A stretch of DNA of 64,000 nt from Deuterostichococcus epilithicus. Lineage: Eukaryota > Chlorophyta > Trebouxiophyceae > Prasiolales > Stichococcaceae. The position numbers and the translations under genes were made by a program. The stretch lies in NCBI GenBank assembly GCA_033439295.1, contig JAVTLE010000018.1:1-64000 (forward strand), given 5' to 3'. Positions within the stretch are counted from its first letter, which is position 1. Every line of letters starts with the position of its first letter. Shown here piece by piece: positions 47,157-59,158 of this stretch. The notes under the pieces were generated by a model. That model was given only the letters and a program-made list of their open reading frames with translations, had not been told where the DNA came from and made no database searches.

Positions 47157-50100
47157 ATGTTCAGCAACCCCCGATTCCGTTTCCCGACGCAGTTGGAGGC
47201 GTTTCGGCGCGCAAAAGCGGAAGGAGCAGCAGCAAAGCGGGCACACCCAGGCGCTGCCGAGGCCGCCGGAGCCGCAGCTCCTGCCGAGGCCAGCAACGCT
47301 GCTGACGCCGCTCCACCGGCTGCTGCTGCCGGTAGCCCTGTTGCCTCCGAAGATGGGGCCACAGCCTCGGCTGCCCTGCCACACCCCGAGCCTGAGAACA
47401 GACACCTGGGCCGTGCCGACCCGACACTGCAGACGGACGGAGTGCCGGAGGCAGCGGCAGCGCCTGAGCGTGCCATCGACGAGTTCGTGCAGCACGCTGC
47501 AGCACAGCCTGGTTCGACTCTTGCAGCTGCTGTGGGCAGCATGCCCTCACCTGCGATACGCACGCAGCAGCTGGCAGGGCCTGCAGGCGAGCATGTGGCG
47601 GGCACAACTGTTCCAGCAGCTGCAGCGGAGTCGCCTGCAGCAGCTCTGGGGGTTCAGCTAAAGCAGCAGCAGCAGCAGCAGCATGCGGCTGCAGAGGCAT
47701 CTGGCAGACCTGGCGACGCCAGTGGCGGCGAGGACTTCGCCTCTGCTGCCCCCGTGCCAGCAGCGGAGCAGCCGCTGCAGGCCAGCGCAGCGGCCGCAGC
47801 ACCCCCAGCAGCGCTTGCTGCCAATGTTGGCGACACCGCGCCGCCCCCGCCGCCACTACCGCTCCGGCCCTCTTGGGCAGTAGGCGCGCTGCCACCGGCG
47901 GCCGACCCTTTTATGCGGCAGTCCGACATCTCGCTAGCGGCAGCTGCCAGGCAAGGTCTCGGTGCCGACGCCCACCCCGTAGGAGGCCGCGACGAGGGCG
48001 CCGCGGATGGCATGCCAGAGCCCGCGCTCGCTCGCGCACCCCAGCGGCGGCCGCCCAGCCCGCTGACNNCGCAGCAGCNGCAGGNCTCGCCATTTGCATC
48101 CGCGCCGGCGCCGGCGGCGCGGCAGGCTCCGGCGTGGCTGGCCCCGCAGGCAGCCGGCGGCGCCCACAGCAGCACCGCAGACCCTCAGGCGGCTGCACCA
48201 CAGGCGCCCGCCAGCGGCGCCCAAGGCCCGGCTGGCCCGGCAGATGCGGGCCANGCGGNGGCCNNGCCGCCGCACGCTCTGCCACCGTCAACTGGCGCAC
48301 CCGCCTCGCCATTGCCAGGCGAGCTGTACCAGCCGCACAGCCCGCCAGACTCGCTGGCCAAGACGGCCGGCCGCGTCACCTTTGAGCGCACCCACAGCCC
48401 GTTCATCGCACTCAGCCGCACCGCCAGCGAGCACGCGGATTCGATGACCAGCATGGCGAGCGGCATGGCAGGGGCCTTCAACGCCGCGGCCGACGCGGCA
48501 GCGGCGGACTCAGTCGCGGGCGTCGTCCGAGATTCCCGCCGCGGCAGCCTGGACAGCCGCCCCAGCGGTACCTTCGCTGGCGTCGCCGCCGCCACCATCG
48601 GCGGCACCTCCTCGCCCGGTGAGGCGGCAGCTGCTGTCATAGGAGGCTGCGACCCACCTGGCGCTCAGTCGGGACTGGGAGAGCTCACACCTGCAGTCCC
48701 GAGCTGCATATGGCGCAAGCTTGCTGCACCGCTCACAACTGCTGATGCCTGGTTGCTTCCCTGGTTCGTCTTCGAACCTCTGTGACAACACGGCTGCAAA
48801 GAACTGCCAGCGCTGCACGGCCCTCCCCGCCACCACCCCTGCAACTGCAGAATTGGTTGGCCCGCAGGTAAGTCGCCTTCCGTGCCTGCGGACGCAGCCC
48901 CAGTGGCGTCAGAGGCGCACGCGGCCCCGCCAGGCGCAGCAGCGGCGCCCGGTGTGCCGCGCGCCGGATCGCCAGCGGCGTCCCAGCGGCCCTGGTACGC
49001 CAAGCTGTTTGCGCCGAACCCTCTCAGCGCCGCCGCCGGCGCAAATGCTGGTGCCACCAGTCCTGCAGCGGCAGCCTCGCCGAGGCCGCCGTCGCCGCTG
49101 GCGCGGGCCGTTGCATCCTACTCGGTGGAGCAAATGCGAGACGAGGCGCCTGCTGCCGCGGCGGCAGCAGGCGGTGCCTCCGCCGCGGGCACGGCGGTGC
49201 CACTGCAGCCTGTGGCGGCACCGGGTGCGCCGGCAGACGGCGTGGCGCACTCGTCAGAGCTTGCTGCCGGGCCGGTGCTGCCGCCCACTGCCGCCGCAGA
49301 GCCTGCACCGGCGACGGCGGCAGCGGCAGCAGCGCACACCGCGCCGCAGCAGCCCAACGGTGGGCAGCGGCCTAACGCCCCAGCGCTGAACCTCGGCAGC
49401 GCCCTGGAAGCCTTCATGGGCGGCGACAACAGCGAGGACGACAGTGGCCCAGCTGAAGTCGCCGCTTTGCCATCTGCGCAGCAGCAGCCTGCGCCTGCGG
49501 CCCTGCAGGCGACGGCGCTGGAGGCTGAAGCGTCGGAAGGTCCGCCGATGGCAGCGGCGCCTCCGGCGGGCCCGGTGCGCGGCGGCTACGCTGCCCTCTC
49601 GGACAGCTATATNGGAGTCNCGACGGCGGGCCAGCCTGCAGAGCCCCGCCGGCCGGGGGTGGGCACCGGCGGCGAGGCGGAGCCAGCGGCGACGGCATGG
49701 CGGTCGGCGCCAACGGCCGCCATGCCGTCCTACGTGCTGGCCCGTCCCGCCAGCTTCCAGGTGCCTGAGCCTGCCATCCTGCTTCCAGCAAAGTGTTCCG
49801 TGGATGCTTGCCAGGGGGCTTGTTGCCCTGGCACGTGGTTTGAGAGCTCAACTGTCGCATCGAGTGCTGAATTGCACCTAGATCCTGGGACGTGCATTGT
49901 GCCGGTGGTAAGCCGCAGGCCACCGCAGCATGGGTACATGCATCTGCAGCAAATGGCTAGGCATGGTGCTGTCGATTGGTTTTACTCCTCAGGCTTGTGC
50001 GGCGCACAAACCTCTGTCATGTGCTGCAGCCTTCCGCTGTGCAAAGGGGACACGTCATGGGCTGCACAGCTGCGGAAGGAAGCGCCTGAAGCACCGTCTT

Positions 50101-53100
50101 TCCTTGCAATTGGGCAGGACTGGGCGGTTCCTCCGCGCACAGCCGCCAACTCACACGCTGCCTCGGACGCAAGCCGCAGCCACGCCGGCAGCGGCACCGG
50201 CAGTCCTGCTGCAGGCGCCGGCCGCGGTGGCAGCGGCGACATTCTTGCGCCGCAGGCTGCGGCGGCCACGCAGTTGTCTGCACCCGCGCTGCCATTCCAG
50301 CTCCCGCAGGCCATCAGCCAGACTGGTGCAATCAGTGCCCACGACCGCTGCAGCTCGCACGGCTCGGCGGCGACGCCGGGAAGCAGCGGCAGCCATGCGC
50401 AGGTGTACGATCGGCACGCAACGGCAGCCTCGGCAGCCGCGCCGCAGGAGGCGCGGGCAGCAGGCGAGGGCGGCGAAGCCGCACTTGCGCAGCATCCATG
50501 GCAACAGGAGCGCTATGGCGGCCAGCACAGCCAACAGCGGGGGCCGCCGCCCTGGGCACGGCCGCCGGCGGGGAGTGGGCCGCAAATCAGCGGCAGCGGA
50601 GGTGGCAACGACGGCAGCGCCGCAGGTGGGGCCCAGCAGGTGTCTGAGGTCGCAGACCTCCGCAGATGAGGGCAAAGCATGCCAAGCCGGCAACATAGCC
50701 GTGCCCGCCTGCAAGCCTGCAAGCCTGCAACATGGGTGGCTCTGCCTGCATGCCTTCCTGTGCCGTCCATGATTCGCAGCAGCCCTACCAATTCCAGCCG
50801 CTTGCGCTGCCTTGAGTGTGCTGGCTTCCGCAACTCGAACGTGCTGGTATGCTGCTTGCAGGCAGTGCGCAGGGCAGCGCGCCGAGCACTGTATCAAACA
50901 CACCCCGCGCTGTGCCCGCCAGGGTGGAGGCGCCGCCGCCGCTGCCGCGGCACAGCGCCTCTGCCGCGCTGGCCAATGGCGTGTCGGCATGGCTGGCGGC
51001 GCCGGCAGCGGTTCTTTCCCCGACGAAAGGTGCGCAGGCCACCAGTCAGACTGCTGGTGCTGTGCTGAAATGGGAGTGGGGGCGCTCAGGGGATCGGCAT
51101 GCCACGGGAGATCAGTGATCAGGAGCGGCGCCGCCGCATGTACACCGGTTCCCGACCACGGAGCTGCAGGGACGAGATGCGTTGGAGGTGAGCCAGTCGG
51201 ATCGAATGCGAGTTGCTAGGAGGCGCAGGACCACAGGCGCCACCGCCGTCGACGGCGGCGGAGGACCGGTCGGCGGCGTTTCTGCGGGAGCCGGCGGCAT
51301 CGGGGCCAAGCAGTGGCGACGGGGGCGGCGGCGGCAGCAGCGACGCGCGCGCGGCGGCACCGCTGCGGGAGCACATCGACCAGCTGACGAGGGAGGCCTT
51401 CGAGCTACGGCGCGGCCTGACGCAGCAGGCGGGGCTCTGTATGCAATCTCGTCTCGGCTTCGGGACGCCATGCTGTAATCATGCTGTTTCTCGGGGTCCC
51501 TGCATGTTCGTTGTACAAGCATTCTGCCGACCCCATGCCATCTGCTTGAGTCGCCGCATGCAGGCGTCGGTGCTGCCTGCCAATGTGCCCCTTTGCTTTT
51601 CCTGTAATCCAGTAGTGACAGCCCCACCAAGCAAACTTCGAATGTTCTCCGTCCGCCCCCTGACGGCTTCGCCCCTGCTTCCCTCAGGCAGAGCTGGCAT
51701 CAACGCTGGCGGCGGAGAACTCCACGCTCACTGACGACCTCAACCGTGAGGTGAGGCCCGGCTGTATGCTCACAGTGGCTGCCTGCACCCAGCCGATGTG
51801 CGTTCATGAAAAGGAGAGAGTCAGTGCCCTCAGCAAATGGTGCAATGTAGTCAGTGTCTGTCAAGGTCATAGCCTGTCATTCACCGAAGACTCTTTCTGG
51901 CCACGACACCCTTCCTACAGCTCCGCCTCGCAGCGCCGCGCTACCGCGCATCAGCCCCGCAGAGCTCCTCGGGCTGCAGCACCAGAAGGGACTAGAATGG
52001 CTTGCGGGGAGCTTGACACGCGGGCGCCGATGCATGGCTGAGGCGTCTCCGGCTCTCGGTGTGCAGAAAGCGCGCACGAGGGCGCTGGAGGACGACGTGC
52101 AGCAGCTGCGAGGCGAGGTGGGGGCGCAGGGTTTGGCGCTGGAGGCGCTGGCCGCCGAGCGTGACGCCGCGCGGGGCGCCGCCCGCGAGTCAGCCCAGCG
52201 TGCAAAGGTCCGGCGAAGATGCCCGTGCCAGCACATTCCCGAGAGCGCATGGCTCTGAAGAGACGCTGGTGTGTGTTGTGTGGCGTGTGAGGAGCGGCTG
52301 ACAGCTCACAGCGCCAAGTGAGTGCTGCGACATGCATCGATGCCGCCGCCATTGTCTGCACCCCAGACATCGGCGCTGCCGCCGTCTTTCAAACTCCAGG
52401 CGGCAGTTTTGCAGGTTTGTTCCTGGCGCTGTGGCCTGTCTGCAGGCCCTGGCAGCAACGGCGGCGGCGCTGTGGGAGGTGCAACATTGCCTCCCTGTCT
52501 GAACCTTCTGCACAACCTTCCGATCCTATCGACCCTTTTGATCGTGTTGTGGCCTTTGCGCAGGCTCTGGCGGCGGAGGTGGTGGCGCTGGAGGAGGCGC
52601 GGCTGGCGGCACGCAGCGCCGAGCTGCGGGCAGCATCCGCAGCAGAGGCCGCCGGCAGGGAAGCACGCGCGGCGTCGGCGCAGGCGGCGCGCCTTGGCGC
52701 CGAGCGCCAGAGCCTTGCCGCCGCCGTCAGCTCGCTGCAGGTGCGGGTTGCGTGTCGCTACCGCCTCCCGTCCCCATGCAGCGCCAGATGGCGTGGCGTC
52801 GCGAGGAGCTTGCGGCGCTATCCTGCAGCTCGTCCGATGGGAACGAGGGTGTTCTGCACGTCGCCCAAGGCAACGAGGGAGTGCTGGAATGTGGCCAGCT
52901 GCCGCTCATCGACTGGCTGCCGGTCTGACCCCCCGCTGCGCTGCCAGAGGTGGTGGCTATTGTATGTCTGGCGCTGCAGCTTGCAAGAGATGCATGTCCG
53001 AGTCGTCGCATGGCCGACAGGACTTGCAACAAAACCCTGCTCTGCTGTATGTGTGCAGGCAGAGAAGCAGGCTCTTCGCATCAAGCTGCGGCGCGCCGGC

Positions 53101-53180
53101 GGCAGTGCAGATGCCAGCGGCGACAACGGCGGCACTGCTGCTGCCGCAGACAGCGGCCCTGAGGCGCCGCCCTGGGCAGC

Positions 53181-53250
<70 letters not shown>

Positions 53251-54714
53251 GTGCCGGCAGCGGCTGAGCCCCAACTGCTTAATGCCCTGGCGCAGGCGGG
53301 CGAGGCGGTAGCGCCAGCATCTGACACACTGGCACAGGCACCTCTCCCCACAGCCGCTGCTGCGGATGACAGCGCCACGCTGCTGCCACCGGCAGGAGGA
53401 GGCGCCTTAGGGCTGGCAGCCGGCGAGCCCGCCGCCGCCGCCGCAGAATCCGGTGGCGACTTGGGGGCCGCATCACGCGCTGGACTGTACTCGTCCGCAG
53501 CAGTTGGCGCGTTGCCTTCGCCAGCACGGAACCAGGCTGAGGCGGAGGCGCTTGCAAATCCTGACAAAGCCGCGCACGCTGGCATCGCGCTAGGGCAGCA
53601 GCTGGAGCGTGCGGCACCTGAGGCACCGCAGGCAACAGCGCCGGCGCCGGTGGTGCCCGGGCGGCAGCACAGCCGCCGCATTGCCGCCGCCGCCGCGCCG
53701 CCGCAGCCGGCGCAGTGCCCGCTGTGCATGNGGATGGCCCGGCGGTCGCCGCGCTGCAGCGGCTGCTGCCGTGGCGGTTGTCGCCGGCGGCGGCGCCTGA
53801 AGGCAATGTCGTAGCACAGGCGGGCAGCAGCACGCCAGGCGAGCAGGCAGCCCGTGAGGCCGCGGCCCGGCAGGCGGCGGCGCTGGCGGCCATCTCCCGC
53901 ATGGTCGAGGCGCTCGTGGCGGAGAAGCGCGGTTACCTAGCGGCCCTCCAGGCCCAGCAGGTGACCTTAAAGTTCAGACGCCCAACCTGAAGCATGTGTG
54001 TGAGCATGCCTGCAGCAGGTACCTGAGCAGAGGCCCGATTTGCGTTACAAGCTAATCAGGGCAGGGGGTGCGTCGCTACCAGGCAAGCGAACAAGCCCAA
54101 AGTGGCGCCGGGGCAACCTGTGGGAAGCAGCACGGTGCTGCCGCGCCCGACAGAGCTGTCCCCACCCAACGGTCGCCATGCGTGACGAGCGCCATCGCCC
54201 CGCCTCCTCATCTGGGAGGCATTCACCAGGCGGCCGCCACCGCCGCCGTCAATTTGCGCCCGCCATGTCAGCCCTGCAAGTTTGATCGCTCGTGCCATCA
54301 CACCACTTTTGCGTCCGCGCTTCTGCTGATGCCGCGTCCCCGCCATTCAGGTGGAGGCGGCGGAGGCGCGGGCGGCGGCCGCCGATGCCTGCCGCAAGCT
54401 GGGCGCCGCGCAGCAGCGGCTGGAGCTGGCGGTGGCACGCGGCTCGCTGCCCGCGTCGCGCACGACCGGCAGCGCCTCAGCGCTGGGCTTCCCGGAGCGC
54501 CGGCCGCTGCCGCCGCAGCACCCGGGTGGGTCCCGCTGCGCTGCGCCACATTGTGGGGTGTGTCTCAAGTTCAAACACCGGGCTCACGCTGTGTCGCCAG
54601 TGGCTTGTGCCTGTAGTCAGAGCAGACCTGGAGGAGGGGCTGGGCCGGACTGCTTCAGCGGCTGTGTTCGGTGGCACCTCGATGGCATGCGCAGCCGGCG
54701 CTCGGGGCGGATAG
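47157..54714 (+). CDS. BLI: BLISTER-like coiled-coil protein
   Basis: In Arabidopsis BLISTER is a coiled-coil Polycomb-interacting and stress-response factor. Twelve proposed exons: 47157-48618, 48868-49760, 50118-50625, 50862-51029, a possible small exon near 51170, 51220-51428, 51688-51750, 52067-52207, 52564-52740, 53059-53960, 54351-54525, 54626-54714. The long first half is Ala/Pro/Ser-rich and probably disordered. The second half follows BLISTER block by block: LREHIDQLTREAFELRRGL, AELASTLAAENSTLTDDLNR, LAAEVVALEEARLAARSAEL, EKQALRIKLRR, ISRMVEALVAEKRGYLAALQ and LGAAQQRLELAVARGSL. The N-terminal LEAFRRAKAEGAAAKRA matches the family's basic LEEFRKKKAA element. A 23-residue Gln run lies at 53182-53250. 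The frame shifts near the N at 53731, probably an assembly error. One donor seems to be GC (CAGCAG|GCGGGG). The exact start is uncertain. Confidence 0.75.
53182..53250 (+). repeat. CAG microsatellite encoding polyglutamine
   Basis: An uninterrupted CAG run of 22 units plus a final CAA, in frame with the BLISTER-like exon starting at 53059, giving 23 Gln between an Ala/Pro-rich stretch and VPAAAEPQ. Confidence 0.95.
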
Positions 54715-55569
54715 CGATGTGCCCAAGGCGCCTGCTGGCCGTCCGGCGCCCGCGCCACCGGCGGCAGGCCGGGCTTGCACTGCTGCGCCTAGCTTAACGA
54801 CATCTTTGTGCTGGCACCGTCGTGCGCGCGCGCTTTGCGTGTGGCGCAGGCGACATCGATGCGCTCGAGGCCCGCGAGCCCTGACATGCGCCGGTGCTGG
54901 TGCTACTGTGCAGGCGGCGCGCGGGGGCCACTCGGCTGGCTGGGTGGCCTCACGTCGCCGCCTCGCAAGGCGCGGCGGACACTGCAATAGCCTGGTGGCG
55001 ACCATGCGCAGCCAAGCCGATGTGTTGTGCACGGTGAAGCGCCCGAGCTTGGCCCAGTACAAGGAACATCTACTACTAATATAACACACATCTACTACTG
55101 TTCCTTGTATGAGCGAGTAGTACCGGCGGAACTGGCAAAATTCTGGCGAAAGCTCATCGATTTTCAGGTGCTGCTGTCTTGTCGTTCGTTTAGATTGTGC
55201 ATGTGAAGGGTGGTGCGGCCTACGAGACTGTGAGAAAGTTTTAGCCACAGTTCTACCGAAGGGCAGCACGGCTCGGCCATCACGGATTCAACACGAAGTC
55301 CCGTCCTGCCGTTGCGATGCTCACCCGCACGGTTATCACATCAGCGATCAACATAGCGAGTAGATATACCTACTTGGGGATGGGTAGTTGTGGCTACGCC
55401 AAGTCGTCAACCAAGGGTGAAACTGGGTAGAAAACATTTTTTTAAAAAGCATGCGTGCGGTGAGTGCCATAAGCGGCGGGCGTACTGAATGACATGTGTG
55501 AACCCATAAATGACAGAGACCTCACTTCGCCACAAGCTGTGGGGTGCCGAAAACGGTGCAATTCTCCAA
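54715..55569. other. Intergenic between the BLISTER-like gene and tRNA-Gly
   Basis: 3' flank of the coiled-coil gene. It contains one small inverted repeat (listed separately) and no gene. Confidence 0.4.
55058..55109. repeat. Hairpin with internal direct repeat
   Basis: TACAAGGAACA (55058-55068) and its exact complement TGTTCCTTGTA (55099-55109) flank two direct copies of ACATCTACTACT (55066-55077 and 55088-55099). Confidence 0.85.
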
Positions 55570-55640
55570 TGCGTGAACGGGGAATCGAACCCCGGTCAGC
55601 CGCGTGGGAGGCGGCTATGATACCACTACACCATTCACGC
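55570..55640 (-). tRNA. tRNA-Gly (anticodon CCC)
   Basis: A 71-nt cloverleaf on the minus strand: acceptor GCGTGAA with TTCACGC, D arm beginning TGGTGTAGTGGTATCA, anticodon stem GCCGC/GCGGC with loop CTCCCAC giving anticodon CCC, T arm CGGGG TTCGATT CCCCG, discriminator A. No intron. All stems pair fully. Confidence 0.96.
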
Positions 55641-55906
55641 AAGGGTACAAATTCTCATGAAAATAAAGTTATAATTTGCAAACGCCGCCTAGATAATAGT
55701 TCGCGGCTCGCCGTTTTTCATCGTACTTGCAAACTCATACGAGCAAACCCCCTTCGAGAAAACCCCTCACGCATTGTGCCAAACCAAATTTGCTCCGAAT
55801 GATTTACAAGGGGCGTGCGCCAGGAGCGAGACGCTACGCAGCCTAGGTATGCGGCCCTGATCCTGATGCATATGTCATGAAAATTTCCATCACCCCGAGC
55901 TGTCAG

Positions 55907-56333
55907 CAGGGTTCGGCCCGGCTGACGCGTCTGAACGTGAACACGTTCGGAACACGTTTGAACGGTTCTGTTCTGTTCAACGCACCCAAACGCCAAACGC
56001 CTCGCAAACGGCACACGTGATTGTCGTCAGACGAGTCAGTCAGTCAGTTAGGCGACAAGCTGCTGCTAGGAAACACATCTCTTCCTGCAGAATCAAACGC
56101 AAGCATACTTGGAAAGCTCTGTTGAGCCTCCCAGGTATCGTTATAGCCTGCCTCAGTACTCCAACAGCGCCTGCAGCACTGCCTATGTCAGGATTACCTC
56201 AGCACCTTTAGGCTGACTAAGGCTTGCCGTCCGCACAGCCGTTTCAGACGCGTTTGCCGTTTATAAAATAACGCTTTTCAAACGCGTTCAAAGGCAGCCA
56301 AAAATGCCCAAACGCGCGTTTGGCCGAACCCTG
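55907..56333. mobile_element. Non-autonomous hAT-type MITE, 427 bp
   Basis: It begins CAGGGTTCGGCC and ends with the exact complement GGCCGAACCCTG, flanked by identical 8-bp duplications GCTGTCAG (55899-55906 and 56334-56341). The interior is rich in CAAACG / CGTTTG words (ACGCGTTTG, AAACGCGTT) near both ends. It shares the CAGGGTTC terminus with the element at 17651 but not its interior, so it is a second hAT-type family. No transposase coding. Confidence 0.9.
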
Positions 56334-56341
56334 GCTGTCAG

Positions 56342-58255
56342 TGTCTCCTTGAGCATGCTGGTCAACTATAAGTCTCGACATCGCATGAGGTCGCCGTGCC
56401 AGATGATGCATGTTGAGACGGTCCCTTGCGCTGTGGTCGTTTCATTACAGGGTGCTGCCCAGTGCTGTCATTGCTCGGCCAGCCTGATTAGCCACCTGGC
56501 TGCACCTTTCGACTGGTCCCTTTCGACCAACGATCAAACTACGTGTCCCACGCCGAAAGCTCGTAAATCACTGCAGATGCGCTTTCAACACTTGCTGGAA
56601 CGAGCAGGCGTGGTTTACCGTATGCAGCTTGACTAGCGAGCATCCATTAGCCTGGACATGAAAAGGCCTCCTGGTACTTGACGGGTGGGCGGGTGAACTC
56701 ACCCACGAGCAAATATTGAAAATACACCCCCATCCCGGGGAGCCGTTTTCGGGGAGTTTTCGGGCCGTTTTCGGACCAGAGGACTTGGATGGAGAATCAT
56801 GCCCCGTTGTTGAATCTTTCCGAGCTTCCCTTGTGCAATGTGCTGCAGATTGCAGCTGCTACCGGCTGCAGCAGCTGCGCAACCTACCTGCAGACTGCTG
56901 CACAGCCCGACGGCTTGTCACGCACAGTCTGCGTCCTGCAATCGCAAAAGCTACCCTCGTTTGCATATTCAAAACCCACAAAAGATCCCGCGTTCAGGGA
57001 TTCATCTTTTCTAACCACCGTCTGCAATTCCCTTTTGCTGCTGGGGGGCCGTTCGCACGGCCAGCCGCAGCGCGCTGACGCCTGCCTCACGCAGTGTCTG
57101 CAGTATGACCCAAGGAAAGCCTGACGGACCACGGAAGACCTGAAGACGCATGCGAAAATCGGCAGAAAACGTTTAGGGTTTTTATGGGCTGGAGGCATAA
57201 GGTTGAATCACCGAACCAAAATCGGCGTCTAGCCCTGCGATCATGTTCATGCCGGAAAGCCATGCGAGCTTTGTGGTCGGACCAGCATATGGTGCAGCCG
57301 GTCAGATAAATTTTAATGCTTCGCACCTGGCAGGCGTTTTGACACCCAACACCGACCGGACATCTCAGGCCCACCTACCTCATCGCCCACGGAGATCACC
57401 AACAAACTGATGCATGAGGCACATTGTTCTGACGGCAAAATGTGTCAAAACTATCCTTGTTTTTACATGTTTCGTTCCAGCTCGAGACATGTGCCTGCTG
57501 CGTACTGGACGTGAGGCACATACAGGCAGACATGCACTGAATGCAAGAAGAAATACTTTCGTCCCCGAGCATAAACGTCACCGGCGCTTACAGCCGCTCT
57601 GTCGAAGGGTGGCCATGCGGCTTCAAATTTAACGACTTCTTCTATTGGTCAAGGAGCCAGAATCAAATTTATAACGTTATCAAGTTAGCAGGCGGATGAG
57701 CACGTTCGTTGGTACAGAAGACGAATTTAAAACCAAGCACGGACAGATTGCAATTGTTTCATCCACCACGACACCACGTAATGCTTCAATCTGAACACAG
57801 TAGTGGGTCAATCAAGACCTAAGCAGCACTACTCGCAAGTCAAGAACATCTCTTCTGGGTGGTTTTAGGCCTCCAACTCGCCCTGACGTTCCTAAAATTA
57901 TTTCAAACTGACCTGGACCGGTCATCGTCGGCGATCGGACATGATTGAGCAGCGAGAAGAGCAGTTTGTCAGGAAACCAACTCTTAGGTGCGAAGCACCT
58001 ACTGCATCATGGGGCTAGTATCGGCCTAGCCTATCGCAAGTACGCGCAAACGGAAGTTCCTTCTGTCAAGGCTCAAGCCTGTCTTTGCAACCAATCAACC
58101 ACAGCAAACAGCCCACGGCGCGAACACAGTCAAATTTGAAGCATAGGCTGCGCTTGTCCAGCCTAGCCTGATGTGCGCTTGATGTACACGGCCAAAATCC
58201 CTGAGTGCACGTAACTTCAACGAGTATGTAACGGTGGCAGCAGTCCCTACTGCTG
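56342..58255. other. Long intergenic stretch
   Basis: About 1.9 kb with only short open frames and no protein family I recognise, AT-richer than the gene regions. No RNA gene or clear repeat seen. Confidence 0.4.
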
Positions 58256-58615
58256 ATGCCACGCATTAAATCAGCAGTGTTAGCTGGGGCGGCTACGGTG
58301 TTCATTGCGCTGGGGTACACGCTCAGTCGGTTTCAGGAAACATGCGCATCATCCAGATGAGCGGTTGCATAGCGACTACGGCTGCCTTGTCCGTTTAAAG
58401 TGGAACACACAGCTTGCCTGTCTCACCAGAAATACGAGTAGCATCTCATCCCACAAGCAGGTGGCAGGACCCTGCCCCTTCACACTTCCGACGTGTTGGC
58501 GGCGGTGCCGGCGAGGACACTGCGGACCTTGGTGGACCAGCTGACCACCATCGTGAGCGCACTCTACGCAGTGCCACGGACTGTCTCACTGCAGATGACC
58601 CGCCTGGCATTTTGA
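58256..58615 (+). CDS. Possible 68-residue single-TM protein
   Basis: Exon 1 (58256-58314) encodes MPRIKSAVLAGAATVFIALG, a basic start plus a membrane segment. A GT donor splits a Gly codon that is completed by the acceptor GTGGCAG|G at 58468. Exon 2 continues LHTSDVLAAVPARTLRTLVD and VSALYAVPRTVSLQMTRLAF before TGA. Phase match and amphipathic composition are the only support. It could be a small organellar inner-membrane protein, but I recognise no family. Confidence 0.35.
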
Positions 58616-59158
58616 ATGTTTAGCCGCAGCGCGGCAAGCCACTGGCAGAAATTCGCCTCGGTCAGACGCGTTGTCGACACCGCTTCGAAGAAGAGGTACT
58701 TGGCTGCTGTAGGACACTCTTCGTGAGGCAGGCGGTGTTGCGTCAGCTCTGTGGTTCCGGCGCAGCACGCGAGCCGCTTTCGATGTTTGCCGCAGCGGTT
58801 TCGCCGGACAATGGGAAACCAGCTGTGAGCAACACCCCGAATTCCCGATACTCTGCGTGCACATAACTCAGATCCTAGACCCATACGGCAAGGGAACATG
58901 GTGCATGAGTCGTCTATTGGATACCGTACCTATGTGAAATGTCAAGTACAGTGAGTGCGAGTGGATGGCAGGGAGGGTAGGTCTGCGTGACCCCTCCCAG
59001 GGCAATTGGCGCCAAGCACAACTGCGGATATCCTTGTAAACTATACTAATGGCAGCCAATTTGTCGCTGGTAGAAAGAGACGCCAAACAGCATAGGTGAT
59101 CAATTTGGGCGGCATGAATAAATCTCAAAGGTGCTTTCCGTCCATCCTTGCAATCAGT
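58616..59158. other. Intergenic between convergent genes
   Basis: A minus-strand frame at about 58570-58780 reads like a helical protein (LTEANFCQWLAALRLNIQNA) but has no start or partner exon and lies in the 3' flank of the small plus-strand gene. No annotation is supported. Confidence 0.4.

Noticed and set aside
53279-53902. Minus-strand frames opposite the BLISTER-like exon, including a poly-Leu/poly-Cys run
   Set aside because: They are the complement of the CAG repeat and of GC-rich coding DNA. The plus strand has splice sites and the family match.
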